Shown here: one piece after another, positions 42,443 through 51,388 of the stretch
Numbering within the stretch: position 1 is the first letter of the stretch
Layout: each line of letters begins with the position of its first letter
Assembly: GCA_963711465.1 (NCBI GenBank)
Contig: CAVQEG010000001.1
Span: 3,038,001 to 3,102,000 of the forward strand
Direction of reading: 5' to 3'
DNA from: CAVQEG01 sp963711465
GTDB lineage: Bacteria > Bacteroidota > Ignavibacteria > OLB7
Length of the DNA stretch: 64,000 nt
Made by a program: the position numbers and the translations under genes
Notes under the pieces: generated by a model
Databases searched by the model: none
What the model was told of the DNA's origin: nothing
Seen by the model: only the letters and a program-made list of their open reading frames with translations

Positions 42443-43612
42443 CTACGCCTCCTCGTGCACCACGCCGTTGGTCTTCGGCATCCGTTCGCCGAGTCCCACC
42501 TCACCGACCCACCGCATCCGATCGAACGTCTCGAGGTTCTTGTTGCACACGATCTGGAAACAGGTCGAGTTGCCCTGCGCGGCGATCTCCACCGACCAGC
42601 CGAGGAACACCTGCCAGAGGCGGAACCAGAACTGGCCGTACTTGGCTTCGACCTGCTCACGGTTGCGCATCCAGTTGTCGTACCAGCGGTCGATGGTGAT
42701 CGAGTAGTGAATGCCGACGTTCTCGACGGAGTGAATTTCGAAGCCGGCCTTCTCGAGATTCTTCACGACGAACGAGAGCGGCATCGAGGCATCGGCACCG
42801 GAGAAGATGTACTTGTTCATGAACAGGCCCCAGACGAGGCTTTCCATGTGCAGACCTGCCTTGAGGCCGGCGATCTGCAGGTAGAACAGGCCGTCGTCCT
42901 GGAGCATGGAGTAGATCTGTTTCATGAACCGGCGGAAGTACTTGACGCCGACGTGCTCGGCCATCTCGAGGCAGGTGATGCGATCGTAGCGACGGCGCGG
43001 GATATCGCGGTAGTCCATGCGGAGGATACGCGCGTGGTCCTCGTAGCCGGCGTCGCGGATCTGCTGATTGCCGTAGGCGGCGCCCCGTTCGGCGATCGTC
43101 ACACCGGTGGCATCGGCGCCACGCTCACGGGCGGCATAGAGAGCCAGCGTTCCCCATCCGCAGCCGATGTCCAGCAGCGTCTGCCCCGGCTTCACCTGCA
43201 GCTTGTCGCACAGCAGCGCCATCTTCTGATCCTGCGCCGACTCGAGGTCCTGATCGGGTTCGGTGAAGAACGCGCTGGTGTAGACCATGCGCGGACCGAG
43301 GAACCAGTTGAAGAAATCGTTGCCGCGGTCGTAGTGCTCCTGGACGATCCGTTCGTCCTGCTTCTTCGAATGCATCGTCACCTCGGGGATGAACCGGGTG
43401 ATGAAGAATTTCACGTGGTCCAGGACCAGCTGGTAGGTGACGTAGTCGTTGCGATCGGTGATGAACCGGCGGAAGTCGCCTTCGATATCGATGCGGCCGT
43501 GGATGTAGTCCTCGACCATGGTCGCCATCGGGGTTTTCTTCGTTCCCGAATACCGGGAGGATACCTGCGGTCCGGGAACGATGGGCGACGGCTTCGTACG
43601 TGAGTTATCCAT
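42443..43612 (-). CDS. Cyclopropane-fatty-acid synthase family methyltransferase
   Basis: SAM-dependent enzyme that methylates unsaturated acyl chains of phospholipids. It is 389 residues from the ATG at 43610-43612. Family motifs are QEHYDRGNDFFNWFLGPRMVYTSAFF near residue 90, the SAM-binding TLLDIGCGWGTLALYAARERGADATGVT near residue 145, and EMAEHVGVKYFRRFMKQIYSML. The C-terminal third is longer and more charged than E. coli Cfa. Mycolic-acid cyclopropane synthases share these motifs, so the exact product is not certain. Confidence 0.88.
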   Translation of the reverse strand: MDNSRTKPSPIVPGPQVSSRYSGTKKTPMATMVEDYIHGRIDIEGDFRRFITDRNDYVTYQLVLDHVKFFITRFIPEVTMHSKKQDERIVQEHYDRGNDFFNWFLGPRMVYTSAFFTEPDQDLESAQDQKMALLCDKLQVKPGQTLLDIGCGWGTLALYAARERGADATGVTIAERGAAYGNQQIRDAGYEDHARILRMDYRDIPRRRYDRITCLEMAEHVGVKYFRRFMKQIYSMLQDDGLFYLQIAGLKAGLHMESLVWGLFMNKYIFSGADASMPLSFVVKNLEKAGFEIHSVENVGIHYSITIDRWYDNWMRNREQVEAKYGQFWFRLWQVFLGWSVEIAAQGNSTCFQIVCNKNLETFDRMRWVGEVGLGERMPKTNGVVHEEA

Positions 43613-43928
43613 GTGCTCAGTCTGATGATGTCCGCCGTGTCGGGAGGACGAAAGGAGTGGTTGCTGTGGGGTCGACTCGGGTGGCGAAGATACACACGAT
43701 CCGAGCGGATTCCTCGGGTGACCCGCGACCTGTGGCGCTTCCACCGCCCCCCGCCCGCGGAGGCGGTCCGCTGATTCCACCGGGAAACGCCACGACGCCG
43801 AGCAGACGCCGCGGCACGGTTCGGATCGTCAGTGCGCCGACCATGAGGCCGACTCCCGTGCCGGGAGGTTGCGAAAATACACGGACTCGTATCTTCGGCA
43901 CCGTCACACCAACCTTTACGGATTCACC

Positions 43929-44477
43929 ATGGACGAGTATCCCATCACCATCACCAACGGCGCGGGTGAGCGTCTGACGTTTCTCCGACTCGCCACCGAC
44001 GCCGACGGAGAATTCCTCGAAGTCGAAAACTGCGTCGCACCGAAGGCGGGACCGCCGATGCACGTGCACTACCGGCAGGACGAATCGTTGACCGTGCAGC
44101 AGGGATCGATCGTCTGGCAGGTGCTCGGCGAGCAACCGCAGTACGGCAGTGCCGGCGATACCGTCACGTTCCAGGCCGGAACGCCGCACAAATTCTGGAA
44201 CTGCGGCGACGACGATCTCATCTGCACCGGCTGGGTGCGACCGCCGCACAACGTCGTCTACTTTCTCAGCGCACTGTTCGATTCGCAGAAGCGCCACGGC
44301 GGCGGCAGACCGGATCCCACCGAAGCAGCGTACCTGGTGCGCCGCTACCGTACCGAGTTCGGCATCCTCGAGGTGCCCCCCTTCGTCCAGCGCTTCATCT
44401 TCCCGCTTCAGGTGGGAATCGGACACCTGTCGGGAAAATTCAAACGGTACCGGGACGCTCCCGAACCACTTCGATAG
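43929..44477 (+). CDS. Cupin-domain protein
   Basis: 182 residues from the ATG at 43929 (MDEYPITITNGAGERL). One cupin barrel: GPPMHVHYRQDESLTVQQGSIVWQ has the metal-binding His-x-His and Glu, and GDTVTFQAGTPHKFWNCGDDDL has the second motif with its His. The function is unknown; it could be a dioxygenase, isomerase or sensor. It has no signal peptide. The C-terminal 70 residues are outside the cupin fold. Confidence 0.85.
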   Translation: MDEYPITITNGAGERLTFLRLATDADGEFLEVENCVAPKAGPPMHVHYRQDESLTVQQGSIVWQVLGEQPQYGSAGDTVTFQAGTPHKFWNCGDDDLICTGWVRPPHNVVYFLSALFDSQKRHGGGRPDPTEAAYLVRRYRTEFGILEVPPFVQRFIFPLQVGIGHLSGKFKRYRDAPEPLR

Positions 44478-44580
44478 GGCTTCGATGGCGAACGACGTCG
44501 AAGGCCGCCGGGCGGAAGCCGGCCCCATGATTCACCCACCGCACAACCCCTCCGTTCCCCTCGAATAACTGTTGAACACC

Positions 44581-44602
44581 GGCGGCGCCGCACGGCGCCG
44601 CC
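44581..44602. other. GC-rich hairpin upstream of a secreted protease-like gene
   Basis: GGCGGCGCC (44581-44589) and GGCGCCGCC (44594-44602) form a perfect 9-bp stem with a 4-nt loop, followed by ACTTTCG. It lies 104 bp after the cupin stop and 21 bp before the next ATG. It may end cupin transcription or sit in the next gene's leader. Confidence 0.45.
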
Positions 44603-44623
44603 ACTTTCGAGTCGGAGGACTTC

Positions 44624-46957
44624 ATGCGTCGTTACGCTACTCTGATCGCGCTGCTGGGACTGCTCACAGTGGGGTCGGCCACCGCACAGGACATCGAGAT
44701 CGTCTCGCTCGACCTCCATCAGGTCACCTTCGAATACGCCGAACCACCCTACGTGCCGTCGACCATCGGACAGATGGACCTGGTCTACATCCCGCCCGAT
44801 TCCGGCCTGTTCATCAACGTCGTCGCCACCGACAGTCCGACCAGTCCGGTGGGACAGTGGATCGTGCAGAACGTCTATCTGCCGGCGGCCTCGTGGAATC
44901 CCAACCAGCAGATGATCTCGGTGCGCTTCGACGCGTCGCTCGTCGGTGCCGAGCGCGGAGTTCCGATGGGATACCTCCGCTACAGCGTCCGCACCTCCCG
45001 CCGGAGCTACGCCGATTCGCCGGGACTCGATTTCACCGGGGCGACCGAGACGACCGTTACCCCGATTCGCGTCAACGCCGCCGGCGGCGTTCCCATCGTT
45101 CCGGGTGACGGTCCCAGGATCGGCGACGGATTCTACTACCCCCATCCTCTCGAAGTCGATCGCGACAGTCTGGAGATCCGCTACGAGGGCTGTCACATCC
45201 CGAATCTCGATCTCGATTCGACGATCACGCCGGGCGACTGGAACGGGTGCGGACCCGCGGCGGTGGCCAACAGCATGAAGTGGCTGTCGAATTCGCGCGA
45301 GGACGTCGACATCCCCCTCGAGCTGCGCGCGCTCTACGAGCGGATCAACGACCTGATGGGCCGGCTTCCGAAGCAGCCGGTCAACCACCTCGACTTCATC
45401 CGCGCGAAGCTCGATCTGATCGAGGCCTACAACCTCCCGTTACGCGTCACCTTCCAGATCGATGAGGACGATCCGGCACGCATGATCTCCTCCTCGTCGG
45501 GGCATACCTCCGCCACCGAGATGAACAGCGATACGGTACCGGATTTCAACTGGATGGCCGACCGATTCAAAGACAGCTGTGACGTCGAGATGTGGGTCAC
45601 CGACGACTTCGGCAAGGCGCACGTGATCACCGTCAGCGGCTACAGCCGCAATCCGGCCGATCCGAGCGACCCGCCGCGCCTCAAGTACAAACACGATCGG
45701 CGGCAGGACACCACGGGCGGTCAGGAGCAGGTCACGACCGCCGTCGGCGTCGATCCGTGGAAGGGACGCATGTGGCTGCATGACTTCTTCGGCGACGGCG
45801 GTGACGGAATGGTTTCGCTCGTCGTTGCCGAATGTCCCGATCCCGGATACCAGCCGGCGATCACGTCGGGTACGCTCACCTTCACCGCGGCCTGTCGGTG
45901 GAGCCGCATTCTCGTGCCGCCACACAGCAAGGTGACCTTCGACTACCCCAACATCCTGAGCCGGTGCTTCAACACCGAGATCTACGAAGCGGGGTATCCG
46001 CACGACGATGCGTACGTGAAGGTGGCGGCGTGGAATTTCAACGGAGGGAAGAATCGTGTCTACGCGAACAACTCCGACGAACCGCGCTACATACGCTTCA
46101 AGAACGATGACAACGGGTTCGGAAAGAAAGACGCCGGTCCCATCTCGATCGACTGGCGCATCGACAGGGCGCAGTCGACGATGCGGCACGGAAAGGATCC
46201 CCGGGTGGCCTCGGCTTCCGATACCACCTCTGCAAGCAATCCTGAGGCATACGGTGGCTTCAGCGTGGGTGGCTACGACTCGACCAGTGCCGAATTCGGC
46301 GACCACCTGCAGGACTCGCTGGCAATCGACTGCGGGATCGGCCTCGCGCTTCCGGACGTTCCGCGTCTGCTCGGTGTCGGTGGCGTCGGCCGGTTGCGGC
46401 TGAACCATCCGATCGCCCAGTCGAACGAGTACTGGAACGACCTCGAGCTGATGGTGGGAGTCGACTCGGTGGTCTCAGCGGGTTCGCTGCGGATCACCAG
46501 TGCAGCCACCGGCATCGACACGGCGATCATGATCGACACGGCCGGGGAGTATTACGTGCTGATCGGCGACGCGGCGGACGCGGGATCGTTCGACCTGACG
46601 CTTGAGCCGAGCATCGGATCGGCGGTGCGTCTGGACAACGTCGGCGTGCTGTCGGTGCTGTTGCGCGGGACGCTCGGCGTGGATGGTGAGGACGCGGCGG
46701 GCGGCAGTCTGTCGATCGAGCCGAATCCCACGACCGGCACCGCGATGCTGCATCTGACGCTCGCGCGCTCCGCGCGCGTGGCCGTGCACGTGGTAGACGC
46801 CCGAGGTGTCGAGCGCGCGGCGACCGGCGCGGCGGTGCTTGCCGCGGGAGCGCACGCGCTCGGGCTGCCGCTCGACGGGCTGGCGGCGGGCGCGTACGTG
46901 GTCCGCGTGGAGCTCGACGGTCGGGTGGTCGACCGCAGGGTGGTGCTGTTGCGGTAG
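44624..46957 (+). CDS. Secreted C39/papain-like protein with T9SS-type C-terminal domain
   Basis: 777 residues with GGAGG 5 nt before the ATG. A Sec signal peptide (LIALLGLLTVGSATAQ) is followed by a beta-rich region and, near residue 205, DWNGCGPAAVANSMKWL, where Cys209 resembles the catalytic Cys of C39-type peptidases. KAHVITVSGY holds the expected His (residue 333). The C-terminus (SIEPNPTTGTAMLHLTL... LAAGAYVVRVELDGRVVDRRVVLL) is a Por sorting domain for export across the outer membrane. Proteolysis is not proven. The last 80 residues are unusually Ala/Arg-rich. Confidence 0.82.
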   Translation: MRRYATLIALLGLLTVGSATAQDIEIVSLDLHQVTFEYAEPPYVPSTIGQMDLVYIPPDSGLFINVVATDSPTSPVGQWIVQNVYLPAASWNPNQQMISVRFDASLVGAERGVPMGYLRYSVRTSRRSYADSPGLDFTGATETTVTPIRVNAAGGVPIVPGDGPRIGDGFYYPHPLEVDRDSLEIRYEGCHIPNLDLDSTITPGDWNGCGPAAVANSMKWLSNSREDVDIPLELRALYERINDLMGRLPKQPVNHLDFIRAKLDLIEAYNLPLRVTFQIDEDDPARMISSSSGHTSATEMNSDTVPDFNWMADRFKDSCDVEMWVTDDFGKAHVITVSGYSRNPADPSDPPRLKYKHDRRQDTTGGQEQVTTAVGVDPWKGRMWLHDFFGDGGDGMVSLVVAECPDPGYQPAITSGTLTFTAACRWSRILVPPHSKVTFDYPNILSRCFNTEIYEAGYPHDDAYVKVAAWNFNGGKNRVYANNSDEPRYIRFKNDDNGFGKKDAGPISIDWRIDRAQSTMRHGKDPRVASASDTTSASNPEAYGGFSVGGYDSTSAEFGDHLQDSLAIDCGIGLALPDVPRLLGVGGVGRLRLNHPIAQSNEYWNDLELMVGVDSVVSAGSLRITSAATGIDTAIMIDTAGEYYVLIGDAADAGSFDLTLEPSIGSAVRLDNVGVLSVLLRGTLGVDGEDAAGGSLSIEPNPTTGTAMLHLTLARSARVAVHVVDARGVERAATGAAVLAAGAHALGLPLDGLAAGAYVVRVELDGRVVDRRVVLLR

Positions 46958-47483
46958 CGCGCGAGGCGAGGACGGAAAGCGCGGAAACGATGGCGAGGAT
47001 GCGATCGATCAGGAAGGGCGCCACGCGGATGAGTCCTATGATGACGTTGGCGCAGATGTCCGGATCGGGGTGTTCGATGCCTGCACGGAATGTCTCAGAC
47101 GTCGCGTCGTGCAGTTGCGTCAGCTGGCGCAGTCGCCGCCGCGACGGGTGGTCCGCCGGCCATTCCCGGAGAACCCGGGTTCGCACGAAGTCCTGATAGT
47201 CGATAAGCAGCTCCTAGAGACTTGCTCGCGCGACGTTCGTGAGGAGGATCTCACTCTTCCTCGATACGGCCGAGGCATGGCTGCCCTCGGCAATGTTCTG
47301 CGTTCCGGATCGCGCAGCCTGAACCATCTGGTCTCGCGTGCGATCGCCACCTGCGATGTAGCGACGGTAGAAATACACCGTTGCGTCGTAGATGATTTCT
47401 GCCTTCTGAAACGACTGCAGATTGCGATAGCCGCCATGTGGTGGGACAAATCCGTCCTCACGACGCGAGAAATCTCCGGACAT
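46958..47483 (-). pseudogene. Four-helix-bundle protein (23S rRNA intervening-sequence type), broken by an amber stop
   Basis: From the ATG at 47481-47483 the frame reads YRNLQSFQKAEIIYDATVYF, RDQMVQAARSGTQNIAEGS and KSEILLTNVARASL, the pattern of the widespread four-helix-bundle family. A TAG at 47214-47216 follows. In the same frame the family pattern continues: ELLIDYQDFVRTRVLREWP, so the stop replaces a Glu codon. The frame then loses resemblance near ANVIIGLIRVAPFLIDR and runs into the neighbouring gene. The 5' boundary of the broken end is approximate. It could also be an intact short protein, but the continuity argues for decay. Confidence 0.75.
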
Positions 47484-47671
47484 CGGTGTGTCGTCGTTGT
47501 GATGGAGGTGCAGCGGTGCGGTGGCGCGCTGAATAGGCGCTCCAACGGTTCGCGCAATCAAGTCAGAGGAGGTGCGGTGCGTCGGGAAATACAGGGAGGG
47601 GGAATTCCTGTCGCGATTGCCGGTTCTCCTGGCGACGAGCGTTGAGCTGGCGCCGCCAGCGCGTCGGCTGC

Positions 47672-48523
47672 CTACGTGCCGCGCACCGCCTCCTTTCCGA
47701 TCACTGTCCAGTCCTTCGCCGCGTCGCCGTCACTGATGCAGCGATCCATCAGATCGGCGATGGCGTGCATCACCGGGAGGTCGCGATCGCCGGCGGCCTC
47801 GAGCATCAGACGTACATCCTTGCGCGCCATCTCCAGCGTCCACGACGGGTCGTCGTAGTCCGCGTCGGTGATGCGACGCAGCCGCGCCGGTACCGAGGCG
47901 CCGGGGTTGAACGTGTCGAACAGTTCAGCGAGCTGATCCCGCGGGACGTCCATCGCCTCGGACAGCGACAGCGTATCGATCAGACCGGCGGTCATCGCAA
48001 TCAGGAACTGATTGCCGAGGAGCTTCATCGCGGCGGCACGTCCCGGACGCTCGCCGAAGTAGACCAGCTTCCCCGTCATCGTCTCCAGCGCCGGCTTCAG
48101 CGTTTCGTAGAGCGTGCGGTCGCCCGAGACGAGCATCATTCCGGTGGCATCGAGCGCGCTCTGCGGGCCCATGAACACCGGCGCGTGCTGGAATCGAATT
48201 CCGCGCTCCGCCCACCGCCCGGTGCGCTCGAGTGCTCCGGCGGGTGAGGTCGTCGTGTGGTCGACGATGATCGTGGCATCGCTCAACCCGGCGCGCGCAC
48301 GCTCCAGCACCTCGTCGACCGCGCTGTCGTCGGAAAGCGTCAGGTGCAGTCGGTCGGCTCCCCGCACCGCCTCGGCCGGATCCTCGTAGGCCACCGCTCC
48401 ATACTGCTCCAGAGCCGTGGCCCGCGCATGCGTGCGATTCCACACGTGCACCGTTTCACCTCGCTTCAGAAGCGCCTGGACGAAATTCGATCCGAGCAGC
48501 CCCATTCCGAAAAACGCAATCAT
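47672..48523 (-). CDS. NAD(P)-dependent beta-hydroxyacid dehydrogenase family enzyme
   Basis: 283 residues of the 3-hydroxyisobutyrate/6-phosphogluconate dehydrogenase superfamily. The N-terminal Rossmann motif is FFGMGLLGSNFVQALLKRG with HVWNRTHARA at the end of the second strand. IIVDHTTTSPAGA, the substrate-binding DxSTxxP-like segment, and KLLGNQFLIAMTAGLIDTLSL with the catalytic Lys follow. The substrate is not clear; glyoxylate or succinate-semialdehyde reductases are close relatives. Confidence 0.88.
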   Translation of the reverse strand: MIAFFGMGLLGSNFVQALLKRGETVHVWNRTHARATALEQYGAVAYEDPAEAVRGADRLHLTLSDDSAVDEVLERARAGLSDATIIVDHTTTSPAGALERTGRWAERGIRFQHAPVFMGPQSALDATGMMLVSGDRTLYETLKPALETMTGKLVYFGERPGRAAAMKLLGNQFLIAMTAGLIDTLSLSEAMDVPRDQLAELFDTFNPGASVPARLRRITDADYDDPSWTLEMARKDVRLMLEAAGDRDLPVMHAIADLMDRCISDGDAAKDWTVIGKEAVRGT

Positions 48524-48673
48524 TCGTATTCCCCGATTGTTGAATTCATGTGGTTGGCAGATATGCGCCGCCCCCGACTCCGCGGCGCGCTACCCGGACT
48601 GCACCGATCTCACGCGCGCTTGCGGACGCAGGGACCACGTGTTGGAATGTCGATCGTCGATCGGATCCGTCCT

Positions 48674-49786
48674 TCACGTACGGCGCAGCGCAGGCAACCA
48701 TTCCGACATTCCGATCAGCAGCCCCAGAGCCGAAACAAGGTACGCCCCGGCGAAGAACCGGTCGGCAGCGACCGGGTAGAGCAGGAAGTGGAGCGCAACG
48801 TAGGTGCCGGAGACGGCCACGAGCGCCCTCCATCCGGACCAGCGGCCGGCGCCCTCGACCCGCGTTCGAAGTGCCATCCGAATTCCATACGACTCCAGCA
48901 GAAGGAAGAGCACGAAGGCCGCGTCGCCCGGGAGGTAGTAGAGTCCGTCGAGCAACGTCCGCAGGTAACCTCCCGCCGTCAGCGTCGGCATCTGCGACAA
49001 CGAGTGCGCCATCGGTTCGACGTGCGTCACGTACATCGCCCCCGGCCAGCCGACGATCAGGTCGATGATCACGAGCACGACGAGGCAGGCGGCGGCGGAG
49101 ACGGCCACGGGAATCCGCCGCGACGGATTGGCCACCGCCACGGCCACCAGCAGCGGAACGGCGAAGAGCAGAAGGTCGGGGCGAATTCCAACCGTCAGCG
49201 GCATCGTCGCGCAGAGCGCCGTGTGCCGACCCTGCAGGAAGAGCGCGGCCGCACCCACGATCGCAAGCAATGCCAGTCCGTCGGGCGTCGAGGACCGTGC
49301 GATCGCAGGTACGCCGAATACGACTGCCAGCAATGGTGGCGCGTACAGCAGCGGTGGTGCGATGCGGCCGCGTGCGATCACGAACAGGAGTCCGACCGCA
49401 ATGGCCGCGCAGACCGCCGATATCGCGTAGGAGGCGAAGACCCGGCTCGCGCCCACGTGTGCCAGCAGTTCGATCAGGGCCACGTAGATCGGTTTGATCC
49501 CGTAGTAGGCCATCTGGTCGGCAAAGGCGGTGGTGTCGTGCGCGACGGCGTAGCGATAGTCGTTGGACGTGTCCAGCGCCAGACGTCTGAAGGTCTCAGC
49601 CGGAACGGCGCGCTGCACATCGTGGTACGTACGTGCCTGCGCCGCGGTCGCCTCCGCGGTTTCCCGGGCGTACGACGCGCCCACGTAGCCGATGAGATCC
49701 CAGTTGTAGAACGGCCTCGAGAGGCCGGCCGCAAGCGTCCCGACGACGACGAGCAGCCACAGCAGCGGAGCCCGGAGGTGTTTCAT
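48674..49786 (-). CDS. Multipass membrane protein, GT-C-like
   Basis: 370 residues with about ten hydrophobic segments. The first extracytoplasmic loop (SRPFYNWDLIGYVGAS) contains an acidic motif after helix 1, as in membrane GT-C glycosyltransferases that use lipid-linked sugars. I cannot assign a family. It ends 7 bp from the next minus-strand gene's start region and is likely in one unit with it. Confidence 0.65.
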   Translation of the reverse strand: MKHLRAPLLWLLVVVGTLAAGLSRPFYNWDLIGYVGASYARETAEATAAQARTYHDVQRAVPAETFRRLALDTSNDYRYAVAHDTTAFADQMAYYGIKPIYVALIELLAHVGASRVFASYAISAVCAAIAVGLLFVIARGRIAPPLLYAPPLLAVVFGVPAIARSSTPDGLALLAIVGAAALFLQGRHTALCATMPLTVGIRPDLLLFAVPLLVAVAVANPSRRIPVAVSAAACLVVLVIIDLIVGWPGAMYVTHVEPMAHSLSQMPTLTAGGYLRTLLDGLYYLPGDAAFVLFLLLESYGIRMALRTRVEGAGRWSGWRALVAVSGTYVALHFLLYPVAADRFFAGAYLVSALGLLIGMSEWLPALRRT

Positions 49787-49792
49787 CGGCGC

Positions 49793-50563
49793 TCATAATA
49801 GCAGAAGTAGCGTCGCGTACGCGACCGCGCCGAAGAGAAACGGGGCGAAGCGACTGCGCCGTTCAGCCGGCAGTTCCTCCTTGAGCACGTTGAGCACCAC
49901 ACCGCCGGCGAGGAACGCGAAGAGCACGCCGGTGACGGCAGTGCCGACGGTGGTGAGGAGTCCGACCGTCCAGCCGACGACGATGGCTGCGGCCAGCACC
50001 CATCGTCCGATGTCGCGGTAGGTCGACTGGTGGTCATGCAGCAGTCCGAAATCGTTGACCAGGAAATGCACACCCATGGCTCCGGCGAAGAACAGAAGTC
50101 CACGAAGATCCTGTTCCTCGCGATGCACCAGCAGGTAGCCGATGAGCGAATTGTACAATCCGAAGGAGGAGACGTGCAGCCAGAAGATGCCCATGCCGGT
50201 GGTGGTCGATCGACGTTCGTCGGTGGTGGCGGCTTCGCCCTGTGTGCCGCGGCGCTTCTGCGCGCTGCGCACGGCCCGCTCCAGGCCGTAGAAGACCGAC
50301 AGTCCGATGAGCGCGACGAGGTAGGCGTGGTGTTCGACGAAGGGCAGCAACGGCATGCCGGCACTGATGGAGCGTTGCGCCTCGTGGAGTTCGGGAAAAA
50401 TGTGAATGAAGACGTAGGCGACCGAGACGCCGCCGGCCATCGACAGCCACCGGCTTCGCGGGATGACGTCGAGGAATCGCAGACGACCCGAGAAGAGGTG
50501 AATGAGGACGAATGCGGCGATGATCGCGGCCTGAACGAGCGTGGGTGCCATCGGTCCGGTCAT
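49793..50563 (-). CDS. Multipass membrane protein, possibly ZIP-related
   Basis: 256 residues with about eight hydrophobic segments. A cytoplasmic charged loop (SAQKRRGTQGEAATTDERRS) splits it. The end, FAFLAGGVVLNVLKEELPAE, resembles the late helices of ZIP metal transporters, and FIHIFPELHEAQ resembles an earlier one, but the usual HN..DG metal motif is missing. The function is uncertain. Confidence 0.6.
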   Translation of the reverse strand: MTGPMAPTLVQAAIIAAFVLIHLFSGRLRFLDVIPRSRWLSMAGGVSVAYVFIHIFPELHEAQRSISAGMPLLPFVEHHAYLVALIGLSVFYGLERAVRSAQKRRGTQGEAATTDERRSTTTGMGIFWLHVSSFGLYNSLIGYLLVHREEQDLRGLLFFAGAMGVHFLVNDFGLLHDHQSTYRDIGRWVLAAAIVVGWTVGLLTTVGTAVTGVLFAFLAGGVVLNVLKEELPAERRSRFAPFLFGAVAYATLLLLL

Positions 50564-50645
50564 GAGATCGGTGACGGATGATTCGACGCACGCTGGGGTC
50601 GCATCGCGCGTGCCAGTCGCGTTGGCTGTCGTGGCGGCCTCGATG

Positions 50646-51242
50646 CTACGAGCTGCCGCCGTCCCACGGCTTCGGGCGCACGCCGCGGGCTGCCCGCTCG
50701 GCCGTGTCGTCCACGCGCCGACGCCGCGTCTCCTCCCGCTTCGCGCTGCAGATCCACGCGATGGTGCCGCGCCGTACCGATTTCGGAAAGCCGTCGAACG
50801 TCTCCCTCGCGCCCCGATGCCGCTTCAACGCTCGGGCAAGATCATCGGGAACCTCGAGCGCCTCGGCCAGATCGTACATCTCCCAGGAACCGTCCTGACT
50901 CGCCGCCTCGATCGCCGCCAGTCCCGCCGGCTTCATCAGCTTCGCCTCGATCAGCCGCTCGACACGCTGCTTGTTCGATCGCGACCATCCGGTGCGCGGC
51001 CGCCTCGGTGCATACCATTGCGCACCCCGCTCCTCATCGATCGTCTTCACCATGCTGTCGATCCACCCGAAGCACAGCGCCTCCTCCACCGCATCCTCGT
51101 ACTCGACCCGCGGACGGCCGGTCCTGTTGCGGTAGCTGATCAGCCAGACTCCGCGGCCGCGTTGGTGGTTCTCTTGGAGCCACCGGCGCCACGCTCTGCG
51201 CGTCGTCGGATGTACCGCGTTGTCAGGATCGAATGTCGGCAT
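50646..51242 (-). CDS. YdeI/OmpD-associated family protein
   Basis: 198 residues from the ATG at 51240-51242. It has the family pattern RRAWRRWLQENHQRGRGVWLISYRN, then EYEDAVEEALCFGWIDS, the block SNKQRVERLIEAKLMKPAGLAAIE, and a C-terminal KSVRRGTIAWICSAKREETRRRRV. The biochemical role of the family is unknown. The open frame extends 40 codons upstream (from a Met at 51362) with protein-like sequence; whether this belongs to the gene is unclear. Confidence 0.82.
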   Translation of the reverse strand: MPTFDPDNAVHPTTRRAWRRWLQENHQRGRGVWLISYRNRTGRPRVEYEDAVEEALCFGWIDSMVKTIDEERGAQWYAPRRPRTGWSRSNKQRVERLIEAKLMKPAGLAAIEAASQDGSWEMYDLAEALEVPDDLARALKRHRGARETFDGFPKSVRRGTIAWICSAKREETRRRRVDDTAERAARGVRPKPWDGGSS

Positions 51243-51388
51243 GGGATGTGGGGAATTGGTCTTCAGGCCTGCGATGTACGCGTCGATGAAATCCTCCACG
51301 GACGTTTCCGAGCGGACATCGACCTGATAGATGACGTTCATCGACAGGCCGGTGAGGAACATCCCTTCTTGATCGATGTCCTCCTTCG

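Noticed and set aside
48524..48673. Possible tRNA or small RNA gene
   Set aside because: I could not fold a cloverleaf with the usual T-loop sequence in this or any other gap in the window.
51243..51362. N-terminal extension of the YdeI-like gene
   Set aside because: The 40 extra residues look somewhat protein-like but do not match the family start, so I kept the shorter form.
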